A stretch of 52,283 nt of DNA from JAWXVD01 sp044425705 (GTDB taxonomy: Bacteria > Bacillota > Clostridia > Lachnospirales > Lachnospiraceae). The position numbers and the translations under genes were made by a program. Of the stretch, positions 32,082 through 40,971 are shown piece by piece (within the stretch, counting starts at the first letter, position 1; each line of letters starts with the position of its first letter). The notes beneath the pieces were generated by a model, which made no database searches, had not been told where the DNA came from, and worked only from the letters and a program-made list of their open reading frames with translations. The DNA lies in the NCBI GenBank assembly GCA_044425705.1, contig JAWXVD010000010.1:1-52283 (forward strand). Reading direction: 5' to 3'.

Positions 32082-33533
32082 ATGAAAGAGAGAAATTTAG
32101 AAGAAATAGATATTTTAGGAAGCGTTCCTACTGATGAAGTGAATCGCCAATTTTATTTCATGGCAAAAGTAAAGCAAAAGGTAGCGATTTTAAGTAAGGA
32201 GCTAGGCCGTAAGCCAACTTGTTGTGTGACTACATTTGGATGTCAAATGAATGCTAGAGATTCCGAAAAATTAGTAGGTATCCTAGAGCAAGTTGGGTAT
32301 GAATTAGTCGATACAGAAAATGCTGACTTTGTAATCTACAATACATGTACAGTGAGAGATAATGCAAACCAGAGAGTATACGGTCGTTTAGGGGCTTTAA
32401 ATTCAAAAAAGAAGAAAAATCCTAATATGAAAATTGCCTTATGCGGTTGTATGATGCAAGAAGATACCGTTATTGAAAAATTAAAAAAAAGTTATCGTTT
32501 CGTGAATCTAATATTTGGGACCCACAATATATTTAAGTTTGCAGAGTTATTAGATGCTATGTTTGAAGAGAAAGGCATGATTATTGATATTTGGAAAGAC
32601 ACCAATCAAATTGTAGAAGATTTACCAATTGAACGTAAATTTTCGTTTAAATCTGGAATCAATATTATGTTTGGTTGCAACAATTTCTGTAGCTATTGTA
32701 TCGTTCCTTACGTAAGGGGTCGTGAAAGGAGTCGTAGTCCTGAAGATATCGTAAATGAAATTACAGCATTGGTAGCAGATGGTGTTGTAGAAATTATGCT
32801 ACTTGGACAGAATGTAAATTCTTATGGGACTAATTTAGAAGAACCGATTACCTTTGCGCAATTATTATTAGAAATCGAAAAGATTGAAGGACTTGAGAGA
32901 ATTCGTTTTATGACATCTCATCCAAAAGATTTATCGGATGATTTAATTCAAGTGATGAAGCATTCAAAAAAAATTTGCAAACATCTTCATTTACCGTTGC
33001 AATCAGGGTCAACTAAAATTTTAGGCCTGATGAATCGTAAATATACAAAAGAAAGCTATTTAGAATTGGTTTCCAAAATCAGAAAAGAAATTCCTGATAT
33101 TGCACTGACTACAGATTTAATCGTAGGTTTTCCTGGAGAAACCATGGAAGATATAGAGGAAACTATCGATGTGATCCGTAAGGCAAATTATGAAAATGCA
33201 TTTACTTTTATCTACTCAAAAAGAACAGGAACACCAGCTGCTTCTATGGAAAATCAGCTAGATGAAAAAACAGTAAAAGAATATTTCGATAAAGTCCTTG
33301 CTGTAGTGCACGAAACTGCACATAAAAATACAGGTATTTATACTGGAGAAATTATGGAAGTTCTTGTAGAAGAAAAAAATGAGCACGATGAAGGCGTTGT
33401 GACTGGTCGTATGTCAAATAATACCATTGTTCATTTTAAGGGTGACATTTCTTTAATTGGACAACTAGTGCAAGTAAAATTAATAGAGTCAAAAGGATTC
33501 TACTATATGGGTGAGATTGTGAATAACATGTAA
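32082..33533 (+). CDS. miaB: tRNA-2-methylthio-N6-dimethylallyladenosine synthase
   Basis: Radical-SAM methylthiotransferase that adds the methylthio group to i6A37 of tRNA; its substrate is made by MiaA, encoded 6 kb downstream. N-terminal UPF0004 domain with the auxiliary cluster cysteines (FGCQMNARDSE, NTCTVRDNA, CGCMMQ), radical SAM cysteines in GCNNFCSYCIVP, and a C-terminal TRAM domain. About 483 residues. ATG 32070 is in frame, but GAGAGG sits just before 32082, which is preferred. A leader with TTGACA near 32021 may hold a weak promoter. Confidence 0.95.
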   Translation: MKERNLEEIDILGSVPTDEVNRQFYFMAKVKQKVAILSKELGRKPTCCVTTFGCQMNARDSEKLVGILEQVGYELVDTENADFVIYNTCTVRDNANQRVYGRLGALNSKKKKNPNMKIALCGCMMQEDTVIEKLKKSYRFVNLIFGTHNIFKFAELLDAMFEEKGMIIDIWKDTNQIVEDLPIERKFSFKSGINIMFGCNNFCSYCIVPYVRGRERSRSPEDIVNEITALVADGVVEIMLLGQNVNSYGTNLEEPITFAQLLLEIEKIEGLERIRFMTSHPKDLSDDLIQVMKHSKKICKHLHLPLQSGSTKILGLMNRKYTKESYLELVSKIRKEIPDIALTTDLIVGFPGETMEDIEETIDVIRKANYENAFTFIYSKRTGTPAASMENQLDEKTVKEYFDKVLAVVHETAHKNTGIYTGEIMEVLVEEKNEHDEGVVTGRMSNNTIVHFKGDISLIGQLVQVKLIESKGFYYMGEIVNNM

Positions 33534-33567
33534 ATAAGTAACTTATGAGGAAGGGAATTTTATTATC

Positions 33568-35208
33568 GTGGAAAAATTAAAACCAAAGTTGTTTTCTGTC
33601 ATGAAAACATATAACAAAGATCAATTTGTGAAAGATGTTATCGCAGGAGTGATTGTGGCAATCATTGCATTGCCTTTATCAATTGCTTTAGCATTAGCAT
33701 CAGGAGTAACACCAGAAATCGGTATTTATACAGCTATTGTAGCAGGGTTTATCATTTCCTTTTTAGGAGGAAGTAGAGTTCAAATTTCAGGACCCACTGC
33801 TGCATTTGCCACTATTGTAGCAGGTATTGTAGCAGAAAATGGAATGGAAGGTTTGATTGTTGCAACCATTCTTGCGGGTATCTTTTTAATATTAATGGGA
33901 CTATTTCGTTTAGGTACTTTAATCAAATTTATTCCCTATACCATTACCACTGGATTCACTTCAGGTATTGCCATTACCATCGCTATTGGTGAAATCAAAG
34001 ATTTCTTGGGCTTAGATGTTGTATCAGAGGAACCTATCATACATACCATTGATAAAATTACATCAGACATCGCTTTTATACATACAATCAATGTTCAAGC
34101 AGTCATTGTAGGCATGGTATGTTTGGCAATTTTAATTGTATGGCCTAAAATCAACAACAAAATTCCACCATCTCTTCTTGCAGTCATTGCAGGTATCATT
34201 CTTGTAAAAGGCATTGGTATGGAAGTGAATACAATCGGAGATTTATATGAAATTTCTAATAAATTACCAACATTAAGTGTACCTACTTTTTCTTATGATA
34301 TGGTACAGGATTTGTTGCCAGATGCTTTTACAATTGCTATCCTAGCAGCTATTGAGTCTTTATTATCCTGTGTTGTAGCGGATAGTATGATTCACTCAAA
34401 ACATCGTTCTAATATGGAACTTGTAGCCCAAGGTGTCGGTAATATCGGTTCTGCTTTATTTGGTGGTATTCCAGCCACTGGCGCTATTGCAAGAACTGCT
34501 GCCAACATTAAAAATGGAGGTAGAACACCAATTTCAGGTATGGTACATTCAGTTACCTTGTTACTCATCTTAGTTGTATTGATGCCTTATGCTGCATTGA
34601 TTCCAATGCCAACAATTGCAGCAATTCTTTTTATGGTGGCTTATAATATGTGTGAGTGGAGACATTTCGTATATTTGTGTAAAACAGCACCAAAGAGTGA
34701 TATTATTGTACTTGTGACTACCTTTGTATTAACTATTTCATTTGATTTAGTTATCGCAATTGAAGTAGGTATGGTATTAGCAGCTATGTTATTCTTAAAG
34801 CGAATGAGCGAAGTAACTGCTGTAGAAGGTTGGAAATATATTGATGAAGAAGATGACCCTGAGAGTTTGGAATTAATGAAAGTGCCAGAAGGAACGAGAG
34901 TGTATGAAATTAGTGGACCTTTGTTCTTTGGTGCAGCTGATAAAATTTTACAAATTGGAATTCATCAAAATATGAAAGTATTAATTCTTCGCATGAGAAG
35001 TGTAAATGCTATCGATGCTACAGCGATGCATGCCTTAGAAGAATTACATAGCCTATGTAAAGAAAAAGATGTACAAATGATATTTTCCCATGTCAATGAA
35101 CAACCTATGTCCATTATGAAAAAAGCAGAGTTTGATCAAAAAGTAGGAATAGAAAATTTCTGCATACATATCAATGATGCCTTATTACGTGCAGAAGAGA
35201 TTAAATAA
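33568..35208 (+). CDS. SulP family inorganic anion transporter with STAS domain
   Basis: 546 residues, GTG start. About 12-14 membrane helices with the family motif VAIIALPLSIALALASG and GPTAAF, then FGGIPATGAIARTAANIKNG (in parts), and a C-terminal cytoplasmic STAS domain (~445-546, VYEISGPLFFGAADK, IDATAMHALEEL). Bacterial members move sulfate, bicarbonate or dicarboxylates; the substrate cannot be decided here. It lies between miaB and mutS, with AAGGG about 14 bases before the GTG. Confidence 0.9.
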   Translation: MEKLKPKLFSVMKTYNKDQFVKDVIAGVIVAIIALPLSIALALASGVTPEIGIYTAIVAGFIISFLGGSRVQISGPTAAFATIVAGIVAENGMEGLIVATILAGIFLILMGLFRLGTLIKFIPYTITTGFTSGIAITIAIGEIKDFLGLDVVSEEPIIHTIDKITSDIAFIHTINVQAVIVGMVCLAILIVWPKINNKIPPSLLAVIAGIILVKGIGMEVNTIGDLYEISNKLPTLSVPTFSYDMVQDLLPDAFTIAILAAIESLLSCVVADSMIHSKHRSNMELVAQGVGNIGSALFGGIPATGAIARTAANIKNGGRTPISGMVHSVTLLLILVVLMPYAALIPMPTIAAILFMVAYNMCEWRHFVYLCKTAPKSDIIVLVTTFVLTISFDLVIAIEVGMVLAAMLFLKRMSEVTAVEGWKYIDEEDDPESLELMKVPEGTRVYEISGPLFFGAADKILQIGIHQNMKVLILRMRSVNAIDATAMHALEELHSLCKEKDVQMIFSHVNEQPMSIMKKAEFDQKVGIENFCIHINDALLRAEEIK

Positions 35209-35239
35209 TAGATAACTAGAAGAAAAAGAGGGGATAAAA

Positions 35240-37885
35240 TTGGCTGAATTAACACCAATGATGCAACAGTACGTAAGTACAAAAGAACAATATAAAGATT
35301 GTATTTTATTTTACCGTTTAGGTGATTTTTATGAAATGTTCTATGAGGATGCACTTGTTGCATCTAAAGAATTAGAAATTACCTTAACGGGAAAAAATTG
35401 TGGGCAAGCTGAGAAGGCACCTATGTGCGGAGTGCCTCACCATGCTGTGGATACTTATTTAAACCGGCTTGTAGGCAAAGGTTATAAGGTGGCTATTTGC
35501 GAACAAGTGGAAGACCCTAAGCAAACCAAAGGAATTGTGAAACGCGAAGTGATTCGTGTGGTTACACCGGGTACAAATTTACATTCACAGGCTTTAGATG
35601 AGTCAAAAAACAATTATATCATGTCTATTGCCTATTATCCTGATTTGATTGGCATTTCAGCTTGTGATGTTTCGACAGGTGATTATTATGTAACAGAAGT
35701 AGAGGATAGCAAGAAATTAATAGATGAATTAATGAAATATAATCCTGCGGAAGTGATTTGTAATGAAACTTTTATGTTAAGTGGCGTAGACATTAAAGAT
35801 TTAAAAAACAGATTAGGCATTATTGTCAATTCTTTAGAACCATATTTTTATGATGAAGAAGCTTGCAAAAAATGTTTACAGACACATTTTAAAGTAAATA
35901 CGTTAACGGGTTTAGGCTTAGCCGATTTTCCAGTAGGAATGATTGCATCTGGTTCTTTATTACAATATTTATACGAAACCCAAAAAATGGCTTTGAGACA
36001 TATTGCACATATTTCTCCCTACTTAACAAATTCATTTATGTTATTAGATAGTTCAACAAGAAGAAATTTAGAACTCGTTGAAACACTACGTGAAAAGAAT
36101 AAAAGAGGTTCTTTATTGTGGGTTCTTGATAAAACGAAGACTGCAATGGGTGGTAGATTGCTACGAAATTATCTTGAACAGCCCTTGGTAAATCGTGTCC
36201 AATTGGAAGAGCGTCACAATGTAATAGAAGTATTATGCAAGCAACCAGTTCTTAGAGATGAACTGAGAGAATACTTAAATCCTATTTATGATTTGGAGCG
36301 TTTGCTTGGAAAAATCAGTTACAAAAGTGCTAATCCTAGAGATTTTATCGCCTTTCGTAACTCCTTGGAAATGTTACCACATATTAAAGTTTTATTAGAA
36401 GAATTCAATACAGGCCTATTATCTACTATTTTTGATGAGTTAGATACCTTGGAAGATATTTTTTCTATGATTATGGAATCTATCGTAGAAGAACCACCTA
36501 TTGCAATAAAAGAAGGTGGAATTATCCGAGAAGGCTTTGATAAAAATATAGATTTATTACGCAATAGCAAAGTAGAAGGAAAAAATTGGTTGGCGCAACT
36601 GGAAGCTGATGCAAGAGAAGAGACTGGAATCAAGAGTTTAAAGGTGAAATATAATAAAGTATTTGGTTATTATTTTGAAGTGACAAATTCATTTACCCAT
36701 CTTGTTCCTGATCATTATACAAGAAAACAAACCTTAGCCAATGCTGAGCGTTATACCACCTCTAAATTAAAAGAAATTGAAGATATGGTGTTACATGCAG
36801 AAGATAAACTCTATTCCTTAGAGTATGATACCTTTTGTACCATTAGGGATCATATTGCTATGCATATCGGTCGCATTCAAAAAACAGCAAAAGCCATTGC
36901 TAAAATAGATGTTTTTTGTTCCTTAGCTATTGTTGCCGAACAAAATAATTTTGTACGTCCAAAATTAAATGAAAAGGGAATCATTGATATTAAAGAAGGT
37001 AGACATCCCGTTGTTGAAAAAATGATTCAACACGATATGTTTATTGCTAATGATACGTATTTGGATAATAGTAAACACTGTATCTCTGTTATCACCGGTC
37101 CTAACATGGCAGGGAAATCCACTTATATGAGACAGGCTGCACTAATTGTTTTGATGGCTCAAATTGGTAGTTTTGTACCGGCAAAATCTGCTAATATTGG
37201 AATTGTTGATCGTATTTTTACTAGAGTTGGTGCTTCTGATGATTTGGCCAGTGGCCAGAGTACTTTTATGGTAGAAATGAATGAAGTGGCGAATATTTTA
37301 AGAAATGCTACTTCAAACTCCTTATTGATTCTAGATGAGATAGGAAGAGGTACCTCTACCTTTGATGGATTGAGTATAGCATGGGCTGTTATTGAACATA
37401 TTAGTAACACAAAAATACTTGGAGCGAAGACTTTATTTGCCACTCATTACCATGAACTGACAGAATTAGAAGGTAAAATCAAAAATGTAAATAATTATTG
37501 TATCGCAGTAAAGGAAAGTGGTGATGATATTGTTTTCCTTCGCAAAATTATAAAAGGTGGAGCAGATAAAAGTTATGGAATCCAAGTTGCAAAATTAGCT
37601 GGAGTTCCAGACGTAGTTATTGAGCGAGCAAAAGAGATTGTTGGTGAATTAAGCGATAACGATATTACTGAAAAAGTCCAAAATATAGCTATTGATAAAA
37701 AAATCACCGCTAAAAAACAAAAGAAAATTGATATGTTGGAATTAGAACAAATTTCTTTGTTTGATACTGTTCAAGATACTGATGTTTTAGATGAGTTAAA
37801 AGAAATTGATGTGACTATGTTAACCCCAATGGATGCATTGAACACAATCTATCGTTTACAGAATAAATTGAAGAACCGTTGGTAA
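35240..37885 (+). CDS. mutS: DNA mismatch recognition protein MutS
   Basis: Recognises mismatches and recruits MutL. 881 residues, TTG start with GAGGGG upstream. The mismatch-binding motif FYRLGDFYEMFYEDA (Phe-x-Glu) is near residue 30. The ATPase has Walker A GPNMAGKS (620-627), then ASDDLASGQSTFMVEM, DEIGRGTSTFDG and ATHYHELTEL. The C-terminus contains a short dimerisation region. mutL follows 17 bases later. Confidence 0.97.
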   Translation: MAELTPMMQQYVSTKEQYKDCILFYRLGDFYEMFYEDALVASKELEITLTGKNCGQAEKAPMCGVPHHAVDTYLNRLVGKGYKVAICEQVEDPKQTKGIVKREVIRVVTPGTNLHSQALDESKNNYIMSIAYYPDLIGISACDVSTGDYYVTEVEDSKKLIDELMKYNPAEVICNETFMLSGVDIKDLKNRLGIIVNSLEPYFYDEEACKKCLQTHFKVNTLTGLGLADFPVGMIASGSLLQYLYETQKMALRHIAHISPYLTNSFMLLDSSTRRNLELVETLREKNKRGSLLWVLDKTKTAMGGRLLRNYLEQPLVNRVQLEERHNVIEVLCKQPVLRDELREYLNPIYDLERLLGKISYKSANPRDFIAFRNSLEMLPHIKVLLEEFNTGLLSTIFDELDTLEDIFSMIMESIVEEPPIAIKEGGIIREGFDKNIDLLRNSKVEGKNWLAQLEADAREETGIKSLKVKYNKVFGYYFEVTNSFTHLVPDHYTRKQTLANAERYTTSKLKEIEDMVLHAEDKLYSLEYDTFCTIRDHIAMHIGRIQKTAKAIAKIDVFCSLAIVAEQNNFVRPKLNEKGIIDIKEGRHPVVEKMIQHDMFIANDTYLDNSKHCISVITGPNMAGKSTYMRQAALIVLMAQIGSFVPAKSANIGIVDRIFTRVGASDDLASGQSTFMVEMNEVANILRNATSNSLLILDEIGRGTSTFDGLSIAWAVIEHISNTKILGAKTLFATHYHELTELEGKIKNVNNYCIAVKESGDDIVFLRKIIKGGADKSYGIQVAKLAGVPDVVIERAKEIVGELSDNDITEKVQNIAIDKKITAKKQKKIDMLELEQISLFDTVQDTDVLDELKEIDVTMLTPMDALNTIYRLQNKLKNRW

Positions 37886-37902
37886 TAGAGGAATTATAAA
37901 TT

Positions 37903-39897
37903 ATGGCAGAAATCAACATTTTAGATAGTAGTACCATAGATAAAATAGCAGCAGGTGAAGTGGTAGAACGACCTGCTAGTGTAGTCAAAGAACTAGTTGA
38001 AAATGCAGTGGATGCAGGTGCCACTGCAATTTCAGTGGAAATCAAAGAAGGTGGAATTTCCTTGATTAGAGTCACAGATAATGGCAGTGGTATTCATAAA
38101 TCACAAATTCGAAAAGCATTTTTGAGACATGCTACAAGCAAGATAAAAACAGTGGACGATCTTATAGGTGTATCTAGTTTAGGTTTTAGAGGCGAAGCTC
38201 TTTCTAGTATTGCAGCAGTCTCTAGAATGGAAATGATGACTAAGACAGCAGAAGATTTAGTAGGGCTACGCTACGTTGTAGAAGGTGCAATGGAAAAAGA
38301 GTATAGTGAGGTAGGAGTACCGGAGGGTACCACCATACTGGTGCACAACCTTTTTTATAACACACCAGTACGACGAAAGTTTTTAAAAACACCTGCTACA
38401 GAAGGTGCGTATATCAGTGATTTATGTCGTCACCTAGCTTTGGCAAAACCGCATATTTCATTTCAGTTTATCAATAACGGAGTCTTAAAGTTTAATACCT
38501 CTGGAAATGGTGATTTAAAAGAAATTATTTATCGCATTTATGGTAGAGAAACTACGAATGAATTGGTGTATATTGAAAAAGAAATGGATAATATTAAAAT
38601 ATGTGGTTATCTTGGAAAACCTGTTATCAACCGTTCGAATCGGAGTTATGAAACTTATTTTATAAATGGCAGATATTTAAAAAGTTCTCTTTTAGCAAAA
38701 GCCATTGAAGAGGGTTATAAGAATCATGTGATGCAACATAAATTTCCGTTTGTTGTGTTGCATTTTAAAATAAATGGCAAACTGTTAGATGTGAATGTTC
38801 ATCCTACAAAAATGGATATACGTTTTTCAAATCCTGTAGTTTATTGTGAATTTATTAGTAGTAGTATAGTAGAAGCATTATTAGAGAAAGAATTGATACC
38901 AACTGTAACCTTAGCAAGTACTAAGCCTTTGAAGGTGAAAGAATCTCTAGTTGCGGGTGAAAAAAGTGAGCCATTTGAAACGAAAAGACTTGTGAAAGAG
39001 GATTTTCATACTATAAGTTCGAATCCTGTAGTGGCAAATTCTATAACTTATGAAAAATCATCAGAAAATTCAATTATTGGAAATAATATATCTCAAGTGA
39101 GAGAATCAAATCCTTACTCATTAAATATTTCTTCGAATACACTAGATTCCAGCTCAAAAATTGATGTCACTCAAAATACATTTAAAAGAATGGAAGCAGC
39201 TATTGATAATATTCAAACTATATCTGAAACCATAAATGCAGTGAATGTTGTCGATAATGATAAATTGCAACATAAGCAGCTAGAATTATTTGAAGAAAAA
39301 ATCCTATCTTCTACAGCAGTTATGGAATATCAAATTATTGGTCAAGTTTTCGATACCTATTGGCTGATTTCTTATAAAAATGAGTTATTGTTTGTGGATC
39401 AACATGCGGCTCATGAAAAGGTAAAATATGAAGCATTAATCAAGAAATTACAAGAAGAAAATCAAAATACACAAATGTTAGAACCGCCAATCATCTTATC
39501 TTTATCAGGAAAAGAAGAGACTGTTTTAGAAGAATTTAAAGAATATTTTAATCAATTGGGCTTTTTCTATGAAGAATTTGGAAATAATACCATAGCTTTA
39601 AGAAATGTACCTTTAGATTTATATGGTACCCATGAAAAAAAATTTTTCCTAGAAATATTAGACCAGCTAATAGAATCACCATTAAAGGGAAATCCTAAAG
39701 TCATACTCGAAAAGATGGCTTCTATGGCCTGTAAGTCTGCGGTAAAAGGCAATCAATCAATGCAAAAAGAAGAGATGCATGCATTAGTTGGACAGCTCTT
39801 AACGTTAGAAAATCCATACTTGTGTCCTCATGGTAGACCCACCATTATTTCAATGTCAAAAAAAGAATTAGAGAAAAAATTTAAACGTGTCTTATAA
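37903..39897 (+). CDS. mutL: DNA mismatch repair endonuclease MutL
   Basis: GHKL ATPase with a nicking C-terminal domain. 664 residues. N-terminal motifs are KELVENAVDAGA (catalytic E30, N34), DNGSGI (59-64), GFRGEAL (94-100). A poorly conserved serine/asparagine-rich linker spans ~340-460. The C-terminal endonuclease motif DQHAAHEKVKYE begins at D499, matching DQHA-x2-E-x4-E, and CPHGRPT near the end is also present. It therefore nicks DNA itself, as expected of bacteria lacking MutH. Confidence 0.97.
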   Translation: MAEINILDSSTIDKIAAGEVVERPASVVKELVENAVDAGATAISVEIKEGGISLIRVTDNGSGIHKSQIRKAFLRHATSKIKTVDDLIGVSSLGFRGEALSSIAAVSRMEMMTKTAEDLVGLRYVVEGAMEKEYSEVGVPEGTTILVHNLFYNTPVRRKFLKTPATEGAYISDLCRHLALAKPHISFQFINNGVLKFNTSGNGDLKEIIYRIYGRETTNELVYIEKEMDNIKICGYLGKPVINRSNRSYETYFINGRYLKSSLLAKAIEEGYKNHVMQHKFPFVVLHFKINGKLLDVNVHPTKMDIRFSNPVVYCEFISSSIVEALLEKELIPTVTLASTKPLKVKESLVAGEKSEPFETKRLVKEDFHTISSNPVVANSITYEKSSENSIIGNNISQVRESNPYSLNISSNTLDSSSKIDVTQNTFKRMEAAIDNIQTISETINAVNVVDNDKLQHKQLELFEEKILSSTAVMEYQIIGQVFDTYWLISYKNELLFVDQHAAHEKVKYEALIKKLQEENQNTQMLEPPIILSLSGKEETVLEEFKEYFNQLGFFYEEFGNNTIALRNVPLDLYGTHEKKFFLEILDQLIESPLKGNPKVILEKMASMACKSAVKGNQSMQKEEMHALVGQLLTLENPYLCPHGRPTIISMSKKELEKKFKRVL

Positions 39898-39923
39898 GCT
39901 ATTATATTATATAGCGATAAGAA

Positions 39924-39995
39924 GAGAAGGTGATGGTTATAGATTGAAAAATAGAATATTTAAGCTACTGAAAGAAAGTGAAGATGATTAATATG
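39924..39995 (+). repeat. Degenerate dispersed leader element, copy D (upstream of miaA)
   Basis: A leader-like block GAGAAGGTGATGGTTATAG (about 39924-39942) is followed by a decayed hairpin region (ATTGAAAAATAGAATATTTAAGC) described here by position 39943-39965, then a second leader block TGAAAGAAAGTGAAG from 39969 and ATG 39993. The layout looks like two overlapping or tandem copies. Confidence 0.5.
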
Positions 39996-40922
39996 GTGAG
40001 TGAAAAAAGAAAATTAGTGATATTAACAGGACCTACAGGTGTAGGTAAGACAAAACTATCAATTTCATTGGCAAAGTCTATTGGTGGGGAAATTATTTCT
40101 GCTGATTCCATGCAGGTTTACAAGCATATGGATATAGGATCTGCAAAAATCAAAAACGAGGAGATGGAAGATATACCACATTATCTTGTGGATGTATTAG
40201 AACCTAGTGAGGATTTTCATGTAGTTGCTTTTCAAAAATTAGCCAAGGAATATATGGAGAAAATATACCAAAAGGGTAAGATACCAATATTGGTTGGTGG
40301 AACAGGATTTTATATTCAATCTGTACTTTATGACATTGACTTTTCTGAGACACCTAAAACTGAGTATCGTAGTTATCTAGAGCAATTAGCAGAAGTAAAC
40401 GGTGTTCAACATGTCCATGATATGTTAGCATCAGTGGACCAGGATGCGGCAGATCAAATCCATCCAAACAATGTGAAAAGAGTCATTCGTGGATTAGAAT
40501 TTTTTCGTGAAACAGGAGAAAAAATTTCTATTCATAATCAAAAAGAACGTGAAAAAGAATCCATGTATGATAGCTATTATTTTGTACTAAATGATGATAG
40601 AAAAGCACTTTATCAGAGAATTGACCAACGGGTTGACATGATGATAGAAGATGGTCTTGTAGAAGAAGTTGCTAGGTTAAAGGATATGGGATATAATAAA
40701 ACCTTTGTTTCTATGCAAGGATTAGGGTACAAAGAGGTTTTGAGTTATTTAGATGATGATATTACATTAGAAGAAGCTGTTTATATGATCAAACGCGACA
40801 CGAGACATTTTGCAAAACGACAATTAACTTGGTTTAAAAGAGAAAAAAATGTGATTTGGATTGATAAGCAGAATTTTACTAATAATGATGATATTGTGAA
40901 ATTTATGGTAGATAAAATTTAA
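39993..40922 (+). CDS. miaA: tRNA dimethylallyltransferase
   Basis: Transfers dimethylallyl to A37 of tRNAs reading UNN codons; MiaB then methylthiolates it. From ATG 39993 it has 309 residues. Walker A GPTGVGKT (13-20), ISADSMQVYKHMDIGSAK (in parts ISADSMQVYK, DIGSAKI), LVGGTGFYIQS and the C-terminal RQLTWFKRE. GTG 39978 and ATG 39984 are in frame; ATG 39993 is the position that matches the leader-block rule. Following mutS-mutL is the common clostridial order. Confidence 0.95.
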   Translation: MVSEKRKLVILTGPTGVGKTKLSISLAKSIGGEIISADSMQVYKHMDIGSAKIKNEEMEDIPHYLVDVLEPSEDFHVVAFQKLAKEYMEKIYQKGKIPILVGGTGFYIQSVLYDIDFSETPKTEYRSYLEQLAEVNGVQHVHDMLASVDQDAADQIHPNNVKRVIRGLEFFRETGEKISIHNQKEREKESMYDSYYFVLNDDRKALYQRIDQRVDMMIEDGLVEEVARLKDMGYNKTFVSMQGLGYKEVLSYLDDDITLEEAVYMIKRDTRHFAKRQLTWFKREKNVIWIDKQNFTNNDDIVKFMVDKI

Positions 40923-40944
40923 TAGATTATTGATATTGTAAGAC

Positions 40945-40971
40945 TGAGAGAAAGTGATGAATATTAAAATG
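40945..40971 (+). repeat. Dispersed leader block, copy F (upstream of the PLP gene)
   Basis: TGAGAGAAAGTGATG from 40945, then AATATTAAA and ATG 40969. It lacks the upstream hairpin. It is almost identical to the block before rex (2761-2787). Confidence 0.65.
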
